In this document: positions 26,250 to 35,210 of the stretch, in pieces
How positions within the stretch are numbered: the stretch's first letter is position 1
Layout: the number at the start of each line of letters is the position of its first letter
From: Marinilactibacillus piezotolerans
GTDB taxonomy: Bacteria > Bacillota > Bacilli > Lactobacillales > Carnobacteriaceae_A
Length of the DNA: 64,000 nt
NCBI RefSeq assembly: GCF_900169305.1
Contig: NZ_FWDP01000003.1
Coordinates: forward strand, 351,014-415,013
Direction: 5' to 3'
Program-made: the position numbers and the translations under genes
Notes under the pieces: generated by a model
What the model saw: the letters and a program-made list of their open reading frames with translations, nothing else
What the model was told of the DNA's origin: nothing
Databases searched by the model: none

Positions 26250-27410
26250 TTATTCTGCTGCTTTTTGAATATCTATTAAAGACATATCAACTGGTTCTGA
26301 GTCTTCTCCAAGTATTTCTCCTTTATAGAGAAGATCTCCCGTATTGAGATCGTTAATTTGAATACTATAATTCAGAGCTACAGAATCATAGTGTTCTTCA
26401 TATGAATATAGTATATTGTCCGAAATAAACGCAGGTAAAATAGGTCCATTTTCTGAAGCTGGCAATTCAAAAATGGGTGATAATGCGGCTGGCTCTGCCG
26501 AAGTATCTACTTGATAAACAGTAAGTCCGTTTTCTGAAGGTGACGTAATATAAAGGTTTTCTCCATCCCTTAACAAGTTTGGCTGCTCTATGCCTTCCAA
26601 GCTCTGTGTTTCTAAAAGAGTGTCAGTCTCATAATCATAAATAGTAAAAGAATCCACGCTCATTTCGTATTCATTATAGTTGATTTCTGCCAGACCTAGA
26701 TAGCGGCTATTTGCTGATTCGGATAATGAACTATAGAGACTGTCCACGGTACTTAATTTAGAATCTATTTCTCTAACAAGCTGTAATTCTGGAGTTTCTT
26801 TAGACAAGTCAGCAGAATAGATTTTGTACAAACTACTATTATTCGACTCCGCCGTTAAAAGAGTAAAGTAAACCATCGGGTATTGAACATAAAAGTTTCT
26901 AACGGATTCTAATGAAGTTCCAGAAGAATCTTCAGGCAATGAAAATGTATAGTCGGAAATCTCATCATTCGCTTTATCCAGTAAAGAAACATTCAACTGA
27001 TTTGTAGAAGTCTCCTGCCAATATTGATCGGTATCAGAAGCTGCGTAGACAACTTTTTCATCCTCTACTTTGAACTGGGCGTAAGGAGACTTGCCGCGCA
27101 TAAAGGATTTATGTTCTTCCATTAGTTGGTCCGCAGTTAAATAGATTGAAGCATCTAAAATTTCGAAAAAAGATGATTCGTCTTTCAACTCAAATGCCCC
27201 ATCGGTATAATGAAATGTAGGAAGCAGGGTATTGGATTCTCCATAAATATATCCAGATAAATTGAAGGAATCCGCATAAGTATCATCGCCTTCAGTCGTT
27301 TCAATTTTTAGGTTAGTCGTCGTTTCAGCGGAGGTCTTTGCAATTCCGTAGATACAGAAGCTGACGATAGTGAATAACGTAATCCCGATTAATTTTGCAT
27401 ACTTTGACAT
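26250..27410 (-). CDS. Secreted/membrane-anchored protein of unknown function
   Basis: A 386-residue protein with an N-terminal hydrophobic segment (about residues 6-27) that is a signal peptide or anchor, then an acidic, Ser/Thr-rich extracytoplasmic domain with repeated beta-strand-like blocks, suggesting a beta-propeller-like fold. I recognise no family. It is the last gene of the GntR-ATPase-permease operon, so it may be an accessory of that transporter. ATG at 27410 is preferred over one nine bases upstream because AAAGGA directly abuts the upstream ATG. The low pI and abundance of Glu/Asp fit a salt-adapted surface protein. Confidence 0.7.
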   Translation of the reverse strand: MSKYAKLIGITLFTIVSFCIYGIAKTSAETTTNLKIETTEGDDTYADSFNLSGYIYGESNTLLPTFHYTDGAFELKDESSFFEILDASIYLTADQLMEEHKSFMRGKSPYAQFKVEDEKVVYAASDTDQYWQETSTNQLNVSLLDKANDEISDYTFSLPEDSSGTSLESVRNFYVQYPMVYFTLLTAESNNSSLYKIYSADLSKETPELQLVREIDSKLSTVDSLYSSLSESANSRYLGLAEINYNEYEMSVDSFTIYDYETDTLLETQSLEGIEQPNLLRDGENLYITSPSENGLTVYQVDTSAEPAALSPIFELPASENGPILPAFISDNILYSYEEHYDSVALNYSIQINDLNTGDLLYKGEILGEDSEPVDMSLIDIQKAAE

Positions 27411-27439
27411 ATGTTTCATTCCTTTCTAAACGGTATTTT

Positions 27440-28288
27440 TTAAACAGTGATTTTATGCTTCAATAAATAACGACTAAGCAATATAGAGATCATACCCACA
27501 ATCAACGAGAACCCGAAAATCAGTAAAATCAGTTCAGAATCAAAGAGAATGTGGTAATTTTTAAATACTGTAGGGATCAGATTTGGCGAGAGAACAAAGA
27601 ATAAGCAAGCTATCGCATAACCGATTCCCATGACTAGTCCTTTGATTCGAAAACTTCTTTCAAATAAAATAACCGTAAATAAGACCAGTACAGCAACAAA
27701 CCCAATGATGTATGAGCCTAAAAATACTTCCCCGATACTTGGAAAAATAATTTGGAAAATATAGTTCAACTGTAAGATTTGCGGCAGATTGTAAGACGTA
27801 TAAAATTCTCCTAAGACGATATTGGACACGATGATTTCACCGATCCACAATGACAAGAGCTGTAAAGCAAGCAAACTGAATACACCAATTACGATCATCA
27901 AAAATTTAGCGAAGAATATCTGCATTCTTGAAACTGGAATCATCAACAGTCTGTAGATAAAAGTATTTTTTCCAAACCATTCGCGGTACCAGATGAAAAC
28001 AGAATAAAATATAAAACCGATAATACCAAGAGCAATGGGGCCTAATACCCATAAAGAGATGGACACAGGGTACATTGAAAAAGGGTCATTGTTTTCAATA
28101 AACTGTGCGGTGGTCAAGGAGTCAATTCTCATTATTTCGCGAGCATTATTCATATATTCAAGAGGGAGCAGAATGTAACCAGCCAAGTTAGCGGCAATCA
28201 AGATCCCCATAACGGCAAATAAAAATTTATACATCCGTTCAAATTCAAAGTTCACTAAGCGGATAAAGTGTTTTAACGATTGTTTCAT
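27440..28288 (-). CDS. ABC transporter permease (YtrC/D-type operon)
   Basis: A 282-residue membrane protein with about six to seven hydrophobic segments and a short cytoplasmic N-terminus. It overlaps the ATPase gene by 4 bp. The general layout fits ABC-2 type permeases encoded behind a YtrA-like GntR regulator, systems that commonly respond to cell-envelope-active antibiotics. Substrate unknown. Confidence 0.85.
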   Translation of the reverse strand: MKQSLKHFIRLVNFEFERMYKFLFAVMGILIAANLAGYILLPLEYMNNAREIMRIDSLTTAQFIENNDPFSMYPVSISLWVLGPIALGIIGFIFYSVFIWYREWFGKNTFIYRLLMIPVSRMQIFFAKFLMIVIGVFSLLALQLLSLWIGEIIVSNIVLGEFYTSYNLPQILQLNYIFQIIFPSIGEVFLGSYIIGFVAVLVLFTVILFERSFRIKGLVMGIGYAIACLFFVLSPNLIPTVFKNYHILFDSELILLIFGFSLIVGMISILLSRYLLKHKITV

Positions 28289-28974
28289 CCTTCATATACC
28301 TCCCGTAATACATCTACAACTGACTTGCCTTCGTTTTCTCGCATAGCTTCAGCATAGAATTCTTTCATAATAACACCATCGTCCAGCAGCAGTACTTTAT
28401 CGATTAAATGCTCGATATCGCTGATTTCGTGAGTCGTAATGAGTACGCCGCGATCTTCTACTAATCGGCTGCTGAATACTTCAGTGATCTGTTCTCGGGT
28501 AAAAATATCGATCCCCGAAAAAGGTTCATCCATTAATATGTAGTCCACATCTAAGGATAGTCCCATTAGAAGGTTGACCTTGGCTACATTACCTTTGGAT
28601 AGGTCCTGAATCTTGTCGGATACTTTTAATTTGAAAAATCGAAGCAGGTCTTTTGCACGCTTTTCATTCCACACTGAATGATATTCTTTCATAAAATCCA
28701 TTGCTTGCTGGATTGTCATTCCAGGCAGCATAATAGCAGCATCCGGGATAAAGGTGATCTGATTATACATTTCAGGAGAATGCTGCTTTTCATCAATCAG
28801 AATCTCGCCTCTTTTAATCGGCGTCAAGTCCATAATGGCATTCAAAATCGTCGTCTTCCCAACACCGTTGATTCCGATCAGACAAGTGATTTCGCCTTTA
28901 TTAACTGTGAAAGAAACACCTTTTAATACTTTTTTTCTGCCGAAATTTTTGTGAATATCTTTTACTTCTATCAT
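28285..28974 (-). CDS. ABC transporter ATP-binding protein (YtrB-like)
   Basis: A 229-residue nucleotide-binding subunit. Walker A is GINGVGKTT in 'LIGINGVGKTTILNAI', the signature is degenerate ('LSKGNVAKVNLL'), Walker B is 'YILMDEPFSGID' and the H-loop is in 'LITTHEISD'. It lies two bases after the GntR gene and is coupled to the permease by overlap. Partner of the permease at 27440. Confidence 0.93.
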   Translation of the reverse strand: MIEVKDIHKNFGRKKVLKGVSFTVNKGEITCLIGINGVGKTTILNAIMDLTPIKRGEILIDEKQHSPEMYNQITFIPDAAIMLPGMTIQQAMDFMKEYHSVWNEKRAKDLLRFFKLKVSDKIQDLSKGNVAKVNLLMGLSLDVDYILMDEPFSGIDIFTREQITEVFSSRLVEDRGVLITTHEISDIEHLIDKVLLLDDGVIMKEFYAEAMRENEGKSVVDVLREVYEG

Positions 28975-28976
28975 GT

Positions 28977-29354
28977 TTATCCTCCGTTCTTATGGTGGTT
29001 CATTTCTGTTTTAATTAAATCTGTGACTTCATCGATGGTAATGTCTACTGTTTGAATGGCACTAACAAACTCTTTGACAGCCTGATTGACCCACTCGCTT
29101 TTCAGCTGACGCAATACGTTGGGGTCTTCAGTGACTTTGCTGGGTTTATTCGGTTCTGTATAAATCAATTGTTCTGCCTCCATTTCACTGTATGCACGCT
29201 GCACCGTATTAGGGTTGATCTTCAAATCGTTTGCCAGCTGCCTTCTAGAAAGAATCTCTTCACCGGGTTTTAAATGTCCCGCTACGATTTCTTTTTTTAA
29301 AAAGTGCATGACTTGCAGGTAGATCGGATCGCGCTTGTTTAATATCAGATTCAT
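28977..29354 (-). CDS. GntR-family transcriptional regulator (YtrA subfamily)
   Basis: A 125-residue repressor. The winged helix-turn-helix spans about residues 10-75 ('IYLQVMHFLKKEIVAGHLKPG', 'SRRQLANDLKINPNTVQRAYSEME'), followed by a short dimerisation tail, the YtrA layout rather than FadR or HutC. It heads an operon with its own ABC transporter. Two exact GTATTA-N6-TAATAC inverted repeats in its leader (29459-29476 and 29503-29520) are candidate autoregulatory operators. Confidence 0.92.
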   Translation of the reverse strand: MNLILNKRDPIYLQVMHFLKKEIVAGHLKPGEEILSRRQLANDLKINPNTVQRAYSEMEAEQLIYTEPNKPSKVTEDPNVLRQLKSEWVNQAVKEFVSAIQTVDITIDEVTDLIKTEMNHHKNGG

Positions 29355-29458
29355 ATTCAGTACTCCTTTCTAATTAAGCTAAGTAACTGAGAATGATCGA
29401 TTTCTTCATTGTTTCACGGGAAACATTTTGAGGAATGACGTATCATCTGTTTTTTTCT

Positions 29459-29476
29459 GTATTACGCGTTTAATAC
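29459..29476. promoter_or_regulatory. GntR (YtrA-type) operator, distal
   Basis: Exact inverted repeat GTATTA-N6-TAATAC, 18 bp, in the leader of the GntR operon. Identical arms to the site at 29503, with centres 44 bp apart (about four helical turns). Confidence 0.65.
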
Positions 29477-29502
29477 ACTAGTGGTAAAAAAAGTTGCTGA
29501 AT

Positions 29503-29520
29503 GTATTAAGCAAGTAATAC
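29503..29520. promoter_or_regulatory. GntR (YtrA-type) operator, promoter-proximal
   Basis: Exact inverted repeat GTATTA-N6-TAATAC just downstream of the predicted transcription start. A weaker related repeat, GTGTAT-N10-ATACAC, overlaps the -10 box at 29530-29551. Confidence 0.65.
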
Positions 29521-29533
29521 ATTCGCTAGGTGT

Positions 29534-29563
29534 ATTATATAGTGCATACACTTTGGAAGTCAA
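29534..29563 (-). promoter_or_regulatory. Promoter of the GntR/ABC operon
   Basis: On the minus strand TTGACT (29563-29558) and a perfect TATAAT (29539-29534) with an 18-base spacer. The leader to the GntR start is about 170 bases and holds two operators. Confidence 0.7.
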
Positions 29564-29636
29564 CACTTATTTGAACGATTTGTTATACTATATAAAACAA
29601 CCCAATATAACGAGCCAAATAGTCAGGAGAATCTAA

Positions 29637-30068
29637 GTGGAGAGAACAGTTTTTACTAATATGGTCATGATTGAAGATGGTAAAGGAGATGTGCTGGTCC
29701 AGCATCGTTTAAAAAGCTGGAAGGGCATTGCGTTCCCTGGAGGGAAAGTAGAAGCGGGTGAATCATTTATAGAAGCAGCTGTGCGAGAAGTCAAAGAAGA
29801 GACGGGACTGAGAGTCTCAAATCTTTCGTTATGCGGGATTAAACAGTTTCAGATAGAATCTAACGCTCGCTACATCGTTTTTTTATATCGTACCTGTACA
29901 TACGAAGGAGAAATCCAGTCTTCTGAAGAGGGAGAAGTAAAGTGGATGCCGCTGACGGAATTGAAAGAAGCAGAAACCGTTGAGGACTTTGAGCAGATGC
30001 TGGAAGTGTTTTTGAATGGGGATAAGAGTGAGCTGTATTATACTGGCAATAGTGGTACAGTTTTATAA
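29637..30068 (+). CDS. Nudix hydrolase (MutT/8-oxo-dGTPase-like)
   Basis: A 143-residue Nudix protein with a perfect Nudix box, GX5EX7REUXEEXGU, in 'GKVEAGESFIEAAVREVKEE' and the following TGL (about residues 39-61). The preceding 'VLVQHRLKSWKGIAFPGG' resembles MutT/YtkD-type 8-oxo-dGTP or nucleotide hydrolases. Start is GTG at 29637 with CAGGAGA eight bases upstream. It lies 24 bp before an alpha/beta hydrolase gene and is probably cotranscribed with it. Confidence 0.92.
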   Translation: MERTVFTNMVMIEDGKGDVLVQHRLKSWKGIAFPGGKVEAGESFIEAAVREVKEETGLRVSNLSLCGIKQFQIESNARYIVFLYRTCTYEGEIQSSEEGEVKWMPLTELKEAETVEDFEQMLEVFLNGDKSELYYTGNSGTVL

Positions 30069-30092
30069 GCAAAAAGATGGGAGAAATGACGG

Positions 30093-30905
30093 ATGCGATT
30101 AGAAAGGTTTAAACCCTTTCCTACTTCAGATGGAGCTTTATTGCACTACTTTGATATTGGAGAAGGAAAACCGCTGGTATTGCTGGCCGGCGCTCAGACG
30201 AGTGTGCAGACTTTCAGGTATGTGGCTAGAGAACTGAAGCAAGACTATCGTGTCATCGGTCTGGAGCGAAGGTACGAAGGCGCAACGATAGCGGACTTTA
30301 ACGATATGTCGGTAGCCAGACAAGGAAAAGATGTTAAAGAATTCCTAGCATTTATGAGGCTGGAAGATCCTGTTTTGATCGGCCATTCTTTAGGATCTAC
30401 AGTAATGATGAGTTACTTGGAACAATTTGGGGATGAAAAAATTGCCTCGGCAATCTTTATTGATCAGACTCCTAAGATGTTAAACGACGCTGCGTGGAAT
30501 CTGGGTATCCCGGGAATCAGTGAAGAATCGATTGGAGAAGTTTTGAAGTCGCCGATTTTGCCTCTACATAGACTCCCTAAGACCAGCGTGTTATGGTCTT
30601 TATTCAATACAATGGTTTTAAAAGAAAAGAAGATTGCTTCTGTAAAAGAAAAAGCACCTTTATATAGGGATTATCTGAAAGGAGATTGGCGTAAAAGCCT
30701 GCAGAAGATAAAGAAACCTGTTTTGTTTATCGGTGCGGAATACAGTCCATTCTGGCCGTCCAGACACGCAGAAGTATGCGCTGGTCTTGCACAAAAGGGC
30801 AAGTCAGTGATCATGAAGAATGTTAGCCACGGGGCGCATATGGAAGATACTGACCAGTTTGCAGCTATCGCCAGAGAATGGCTTTCACAGTTTAATGGTA
30901 AATAA
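30093..30905 (+). CDS. Alpha/beta fold hydrolase
   Basis: A 270-residue soluble hydrolase. The nucleophile elbow GHSLGS is in 'PVLIGHSLGSTVMMSYLEQF', the oxyanion region in 'PLVLLAGAQTSVQTFRY', and the catalytic His in 'NVSHGAHMEDTDQFA' near the C-terminus. The acid is probably in the segment before 'VLFIGAEYSPFWPSRH'. Esterase, lipase or lactonase activity cannot be distinguished. It follows the Nudix gene and ends in a strong bidirectional terminator. Confidence 0.9.
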   Translation: MRLERFKPFPTSDGALLHYFDIGEGKPLVLLAGAQTSVQTFRYVARELKQDYRVIGLERRYEGATIADFNDMSVARQGKDVKEFLAFMRLEDPVLIGHSLGSTVMMSYLEQFGDEKIASAIFIDQTPKMLNDAAWNLGIPGISEESIGEVLKSPILPLHRLPKTSVLWSLFNTMVLKEKKIASVKEKAPLYRDYLKGDWRKSLQKIKKPVLFIGAEYSPFWPSRHAEVCAGLAQKGKSVIMKNVSHGAHMEDTDQFAAIAREWLSQFNGK

Positions 30906-30911
30906 AAAAGA

Positions 30912-30953
30912 AAAGCCTCCTGATTTTTCTCATGAGAGAAATCAGGAGGCTTT
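30912..30953. terminator. Bidirectional terminator
   Basis: AAAGCCTCCTGATTT pairs perfectly with AAATCAGGAGGCTTT (15 bp), with A- and T-rich flanks, between the convergent hydrolase and MATE genes. Confidence 0.9.
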
Positions 30954-30965
30954 AAAATTAGAATC

Positions 30966-32339
30966 TTAACGGATTAAGCTAGCTAATCTTGGCAATAGTT
31001 TTGGACGTTCTGTTCCATCCAATTGACGTTTCAGGCTGTAGTAAGAGAAAGTCAATGGAACAAGCGCAGCTAACCAAGCAAGCGGGTTAGAAAGTGTCAC
31101 ACCTGCGAATCCTAAAGAGTTTGAAAGCAGTAATGCAGCGCCGACTCTAGAAAATAACTCCATGATTCCAGCCATTGTAGGCGCAGTACTTTTTCCAAGT
31201 CCTTGAAGTGTATAGCGGTAAATAAATAACATAGCAAGCAAGAAGTAGAAAGGTGCGTTTGTTGCAAAGTATAAATGAGACAAGCCTAAGATTTCAGTGT
31301 TTCCTGATCCTACGAATAATGCAGCAAGCGGACGACCGAAGAAGACTAATACTAAACCGATAACAGCACTGTAAGTCAATACAACTTTTAATGTAGTACG
31401 GACACCTTGCCATACACGGTCAACTTGTCCAGCACCGTAGTTTTGAGCAGCAAAAGTCGCCATTGTAATACCAAAAGAAACAAGAGGTAAAGTAGCGATA
31501 CCATCGATTTTTTGAGCAGCTGTTGTTGCTGCAACAGCTTCAGGTCCTAAGCTGTTCAAAGTCATTTGGATAGCGATAGATCCAATTGCGATAATAGAGC
31601 TTTGGAAGCCCATTGGGAAAGCAATCGCTGAATGTTCTTTGATTTGTTTGAATCCAGCAGCCCAGTCTTCTTTATGAATACGAAGAATTGGCACATTTTT
31701 CTTAATATAAACTAATCCGATAACACTTGAAACAAATTGAGAAATGACAGTTGCCAAAGCTGCACCGGCAACGCCCATATCAAATAGAAGAATAAACGCT
31801 AAGTCTAATGCGATATTTAAAATAGAAGTAATAATCAAAAATACTAGTGGTGCACGGCTGTTTCCGATTGAGCGCAAGATGTTTGAGATCAAGTTGAACA
31901 TTACTGCTGTACCGATACCAGAGAATAGTACAATCAAGTAGCTGTGTGCATGTTCGATCAGTTCAGCCGGTGTGTTCATGAATTCTAAAATTTGACGAGT
32001 GAATAATACTGCGACAACAGTCAAGATCACGCTCATTGTACCAGAGATGATGACACTTGCTGCCAAGTTTTGTCTGATTTTTGTTTCGTCTTTTGTTCCG
32101 AAGCGTTGTGCAGTCAGAACAGATAAGCCGGCAGTTAATCCGATTGCCAGACCTAAGATTAATCCATTGATACTGCCTGTAGCACCGACAGCTGCGAAAG
32201 CTTCAACACCGATCGTTTTACTAACGATGAAGGTATCAGCCATTTGGTACATTTGTTGGAATAAGTTTCCTAAGATCAGCGGGATTGAAAACATTACGAT
32301 TAATTTAAGCGGGTTGCCTTTAGTCATGTCTTTGTACAA
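30966..32339 (-). CDS. MATE family efflux transporter (1)
   Basis: A 457-residue polytopic membrane protein with about 12 transmembrane helices in two homologous halves. The start 'DMTKGNPLKLIVMFSIPLILGNLFQQMYQMADTF' and the cytoplasmic 'AAQNYGAGQVDRVWQG' loop are typical of the MATE (NorM/DinF-like) Firmicute cluster, exporting cationic compounds with Na+ or H+. TTG at 32339 is preferred as the start: GGAGG lies eight bases upstream and the resulting N-terminus aligns with its paralogue. Tandem paralogue of the gene at 32791. Confidence 0.92.
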   Translation of the reverse strand: MYKDMTKGNPLKLIVMFSIPLILGNLFQQMYQMADTFIVSKTIGVEAFAAVGATGSINGLILGLAIGLTAGLSVLTAQRFGTKDETKIRQNLAASVIISGTMSVILTVVAVLFTRQILEFMNTPAELIEHAHSYLIVLFSGIGTAVMFNLISNILRSIGNSRAPLVFLIITSILNIALDLAFILLFDMGVAGAALATVISQFVSSVIGLVYIKKNVPILRIHKEDWAAGFKQIKEHSAIAFPMGFQSSIIAIGSIAIQMTLNSLGPEAVAATTAAQKIDGIATLPLVSFGITMATFAAQNYGAGQVDRVWQGVRTTLKVVLTYSAVIGLVLVFFGRPLAALFVGSGNTEILGLSHLYFATNAPFYFLLAMLFIYRYTLQGLGKSTAPTMAGIMELFSRVGAALLLSNSLGFAGVTLSNPLAWLAALVPLTFSYYSLKRQLDGTERPKLLPRLASLIR

Positions 32340-32740
32340 TATGATAACCTCCATGGTTGAGTTGTTTATCTATCCGATATCGGATGATAGTGAATAAGCG
32401 TCAAGGTGCATTTAATTTGTTAAAATAAATGAATCATTTCAAGATCTGACCATTTATGAAAGCACGTCAGATCAGTGTTTTATAACTAACACTTTTGACA
32501 AGTATAGATACTTTTAAATAGAATACAAGCCCCTTTGAAAGATTCTTTGTGAAAGGAATGTGAACAAAATCAACACATGGTTTTGTTAGTCGTTTTCATT
32601 ACTTTCATGTAGGCAATCGTTGATATATATAGGCGTTTTTGAAAATGCGACAGAATTTTGAACAGGGAAGATAGACAAATTTTGTTCAAGGATTTCACAA
32701 AGAACAATCCGGCTAATTTCTAAAAGTGGTCTATACAAAA
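32340..32740. other. Intergenic region between MATE genes
   Basis: About 400 bases of AT-rich sequence. A leftward promoter for the downstream MATE gene is expected near 32360-32440, but I see no convincing -35/-10 pair. No gene, RNA or repeat is recognisable. Confidence 0.4.
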
Positions 32741-32777
32741 AAAGCCATCCTCCAGTTTTAAACTGAAAGATGGCTTT
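32741..32777 (-). terminator. Terminator of MATE gene 2
   Basis: AAAGCCATC pairs with GATGGCTTT, with an inner CCAGTTT/AAACTG stem, followed on the minus strand by TTTTTTT. It separates transcription of the two MATE paralogues. Confidence 0.8.
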
Positions 32778-32790
32778 AATGGATTGAAGG

Positions 32791-34188
32791 TTATTTGACT
32801 TTTTGAAGTTCCAGTTCTGGTACAACCTCTTCAATTGTTTCTGGAGAGAAGGAAACACGTCCTGAAAGACTTCTTCGAGTAGAATAATAAGCAATGGATA
32901 ATGGAACGAACGCCGCTATCCAAGCTAGTGGATTGGATAAAGCCGCACCTAGGAAGCCGAATGGAATCGACAATACGATCGCAGCAATCGCACGCGCTGC
33001 TAATTCTCCAATGCCTGCTACGGTAGGGGCCAAACTATTGCCCAGTCCTTGCAGGGTATGACGATAAATGAACAGCAGCGACAGAATCACATAAAGCGTC
33101 GCATTCGTTACAAAAAACTGCTGAATCATACTGATCACTTCAGGAGAAGCATCAGTTCCAACGAACAACAAGGCTAACTGTCTGCCCCAGAGCAATAAGA
33201 TAACGCCGATGATTACACTATAGGCTACACTTAACTTGATCGCCTGATTAACGCCGTACCAGATTCGGTTCAGCTTGCGGGCGCCATAATTTTGTGCAGC
33301 GTAAGTAGACATTGTTACCCCAAAAGACTGCAGGGGCAGCATAGCTACAGTATCGACTTTTTGAGCGGCAGTGAACGCAGCAACTGCGCTGGCACCTAAA
33401 CGGTTCAGTGTCACGGTAATGGCAACAGAACCGATCGCAATGATTGAATACTGGAATCCATAAGGTAAACCGATACGTAAATGTTCTCTGATTTCTGCCC
33501 AGTCGATCGCCCAATCTTCTTTATGAATTCTAAGCAGGGGCACTTTCTTCCATATAAAGAAGAGACAAAGCAGGCTAGAAACAATCTGCGAAATAACGGT
33601 CGCTGTGGAAGCCCCTCTAATTCCCATATCAAGGGAAAGAATAAAGACATAATCTAATACAATATTTAATACGGAAGTTAAAATCAGGAAATAGAGCGGT
33701 GTTTTGCTGTCACCTAGTGCTCGCAGCAAGTTCGCCAGCAAGTTGAACATCAAGGTTGCACCGATTCCCCAGAATATTACATTTAAGTAATCGTAAGCAT
33801 ACTGGAATGTCTCTTCCGGCGTCTGCATCAGTGTCAGGATCTCTTCTGTAAAGGTCGTCGTCAGCAAGGTCAATACGACTCCGATGACAATACTAATGAT
33901 TAAGCTGGCAGCGAGATTCTTTCGCAAAGCAGCTTCATCTTTTCTACCGAAACGCTGTGCTGTGATAACGGCTAGCCCGGCTGTTAATCCAATCGCTAAT
34001 CCAATAATCAGAAACTGCAGACTGGTTGTCGAACCGATTGCTGAGAATGCCTCTACCCCTACTGTCTGACTTACAATGTAAGAGTCGGCCATATTATAAA
34101 ACTGCTGGAACAAATTCCCAATCAACAATGGCACCGTAAAACTCAGTATCAGTTTCATCGGACTGCCTTGTGTCATGTCTTTCTTCAT
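32791..34188 (-). CDS. MATE family efflux transporter (2)
   Basis: A 465-residue, roughly 12-TM MATE transporter starting 'MKKDMTQGSPMKLILSFTVPLLIGNLFQQ'-like in pattern to its neighbour, with 'YAAQNYGARKLNRIWYG' in the central loop and a charged C-terminal tail. The two proteins are clearly paralogous along their length, so a tandem duplication is likely. AGGAGG lies about ten bases before the ATG. Substrate unknown. Confidence 0.93.
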   Translation of the reverse strand: MKKDMTQGSPMKLILSFTVPLLIGNLFQQFYNMADSYIVSQTVGVEAFSAIGSTTSLQFLIIGLAIGLTAGLAVITAQRFGRKDEAALRKNLAASLIISIVIGVVLTLLTTTFTEEILTLMQTPEETFQYAYDYLNVIFWGIGATLMFNLLANLLRALGDSKTPLYFLILTSVLNIVLDYVFILSLDMGIRGASTATVISQIVSSLLCLFFIWKKVPLLRIHKEDWAIDWAEIREHLRIGLPYGFQYSIIAIGSVAITVTLNRLGASAVAAFTAAQKVDTVAMLPLQSFGVTMSTYAAQNYGARKLNRIWYGVNQAIKLSVAYSVIIGVILLLWGRQLALLFVGTDASPEVISMIQQFFVTNATLYVILSLLFIYRHTLQGLGNSLAPTVAGIGELAARAIAAIVLSIPFGFLGAALSNPLAWIAAFVPLSIAYYSTRRSLSGRVSFSPETIEEVVPELELQKVK

Positions 34189-34380
34189 ATAATGATATCC
34201 TCCTATCCTTTAACGGCTAAAAAACATTTAAACAAGTCCTAAATTCATCTTATAGAATGTATGATACCTAGTTATTATAGCGGGCATTGAAACAAAAGCA
34301 ATAGAATCTCTTCAATTATATGTAAAATTCAGGTATAGGCTGTATGTACTTAATTAAATAAAGTTGAACAAATTGTGTTC

Positions 34381-34438
34381 TGTTTGACTGTTTATGATTA
34401 TTTATGATTGATTTTGATTGTATGAGATGGTATATTAT
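34381..34438 (+). promoter_or_regulatory. fru operon promoter with 10-bp phased direct repeats
   Basis: Four consecutive decamers share the core TTGA/ATGATT: TGTTTGACTG, TTTATGATTA, TTTATGATTG and ATTTTGATTG, at exactly 10-bp steps from 34381 to 34420. They overlap a -35 (TTGATT, 34408-34413) that is 17 bases from TATATT (34431-34436). Direct repeats phased on one helical face are typical of DeoR-family operators, here presumably for the FruR encoded immediately downstream. Confidence 0.55.
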
Positions 34439-34457
34439 AGAATGAGAGGTGAAGTAA

Positions 34458-35210
34458 GTGCTTACAGACGAACGACATGCTTATATCCTTAGACAAATCA
34501 ACCAAAAGAATACAGTGACGGTTCAAGAACTCGTCGACACACTCGGTCATTCTGAATCGACCATTCGCAGAGATTTAAGTCAACTGGAGTCTGTTGGGAA
34601 GCTGATCCGTATTCATGGCGGAGCGAAGCGGCGTGTGGCCGTAGCGACCGAAGATACAATGGAAGAGAAAACGGTCAAAAACGTTCATGAAAAACAAGCC
34701 ATTGCAAAAAGAGCAGCAAGTATTATCCAAGAGCATGAAGTGATCTATCTAGATGCAGGAACGACGACGTATGAAATGATTCCTTTTTTTAAAAATAAAG
34801 AAATCACAGTCGTAACCAACGGTGTTCCCCATGCCTCTTTGCTGACAGATTTGAAAATCGAGACCATTTTATTAGGCGGCAAGATCAAACAGAATACGAA
34901 AGCAATCATTGGAACACTGGCGCAGGAACAGATGAAGAATTATCGGTTCAGCAGAGCTTTCTTAGGGATGAATTCTATCGATAAAGAAGTCGGTTATACA
35001 ACGCCGGATCTAGAAGAAGCTTCTATGAAGAGAGTCGCCATCATGCAGACAGATGAAGCATACGTGTTAGCTGATGCATCCAAGTTTAATAAGGTGAGTT
35101 TTGTCAAAGTAAGTGATATTGAAGATTGTACAATCGTGACAACTCAATTATCGGAAGAAAATCGAGAACTTGTGTCCATGACACGAGTCGTAGAGGAGTG
35201 CAGCAAGTGA
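34458..35210 (+). CDS. fruR: DeoR-family transcriptional regulator of fructose utilisation
   Basis: A 250-residue regulator. The N-terminal HTH 'RHAYILRQINQKNTVTVQELVDTLGHSESTIRRDLSQLE' is typical of the DeoR/GlpR family, and the sugar-phosphate-binding domain carries 'IYLDAGTTTYEMIPFF' and 'VLADASKFNKVSF'. Heading the fruK-fruA operon, it most likely represses it and responds to fructose 1-phosphate. The start is GTG at 34458 behind AGAGGTGA. The end overlaps fruK as GTGA, indicating coupling. Confidence 0.92.
   Translation: MLTDERHAYILRQINQKNTVTVQELVDTLGHSESTIRRDLSQLESVGKLIRIHGGAKRRVAVATEDTMEEKTVKNVHEKQAIAKRAASIIQEHEVIYLDAGTTTYEMIPFFKNKEITVVTNGVPHASLLTDLKIETILLGGKIKQNTKAIIGTLAQEQMKNYRFSRAFLGMNSIDKEVGYTTPDLEEASMKRVAIMQTDEAYVLADASKFNKVSFVKVSDIEDCTIVTTQLSEENRELVSMTRVVEECSK

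Noticed and set aside
32586..32790. Small leftward frame after the second MATE gene
   Set aside because: It is a frame-shifted shadow of the MATE 3' end running through a terminator, with no ribosome binding site.
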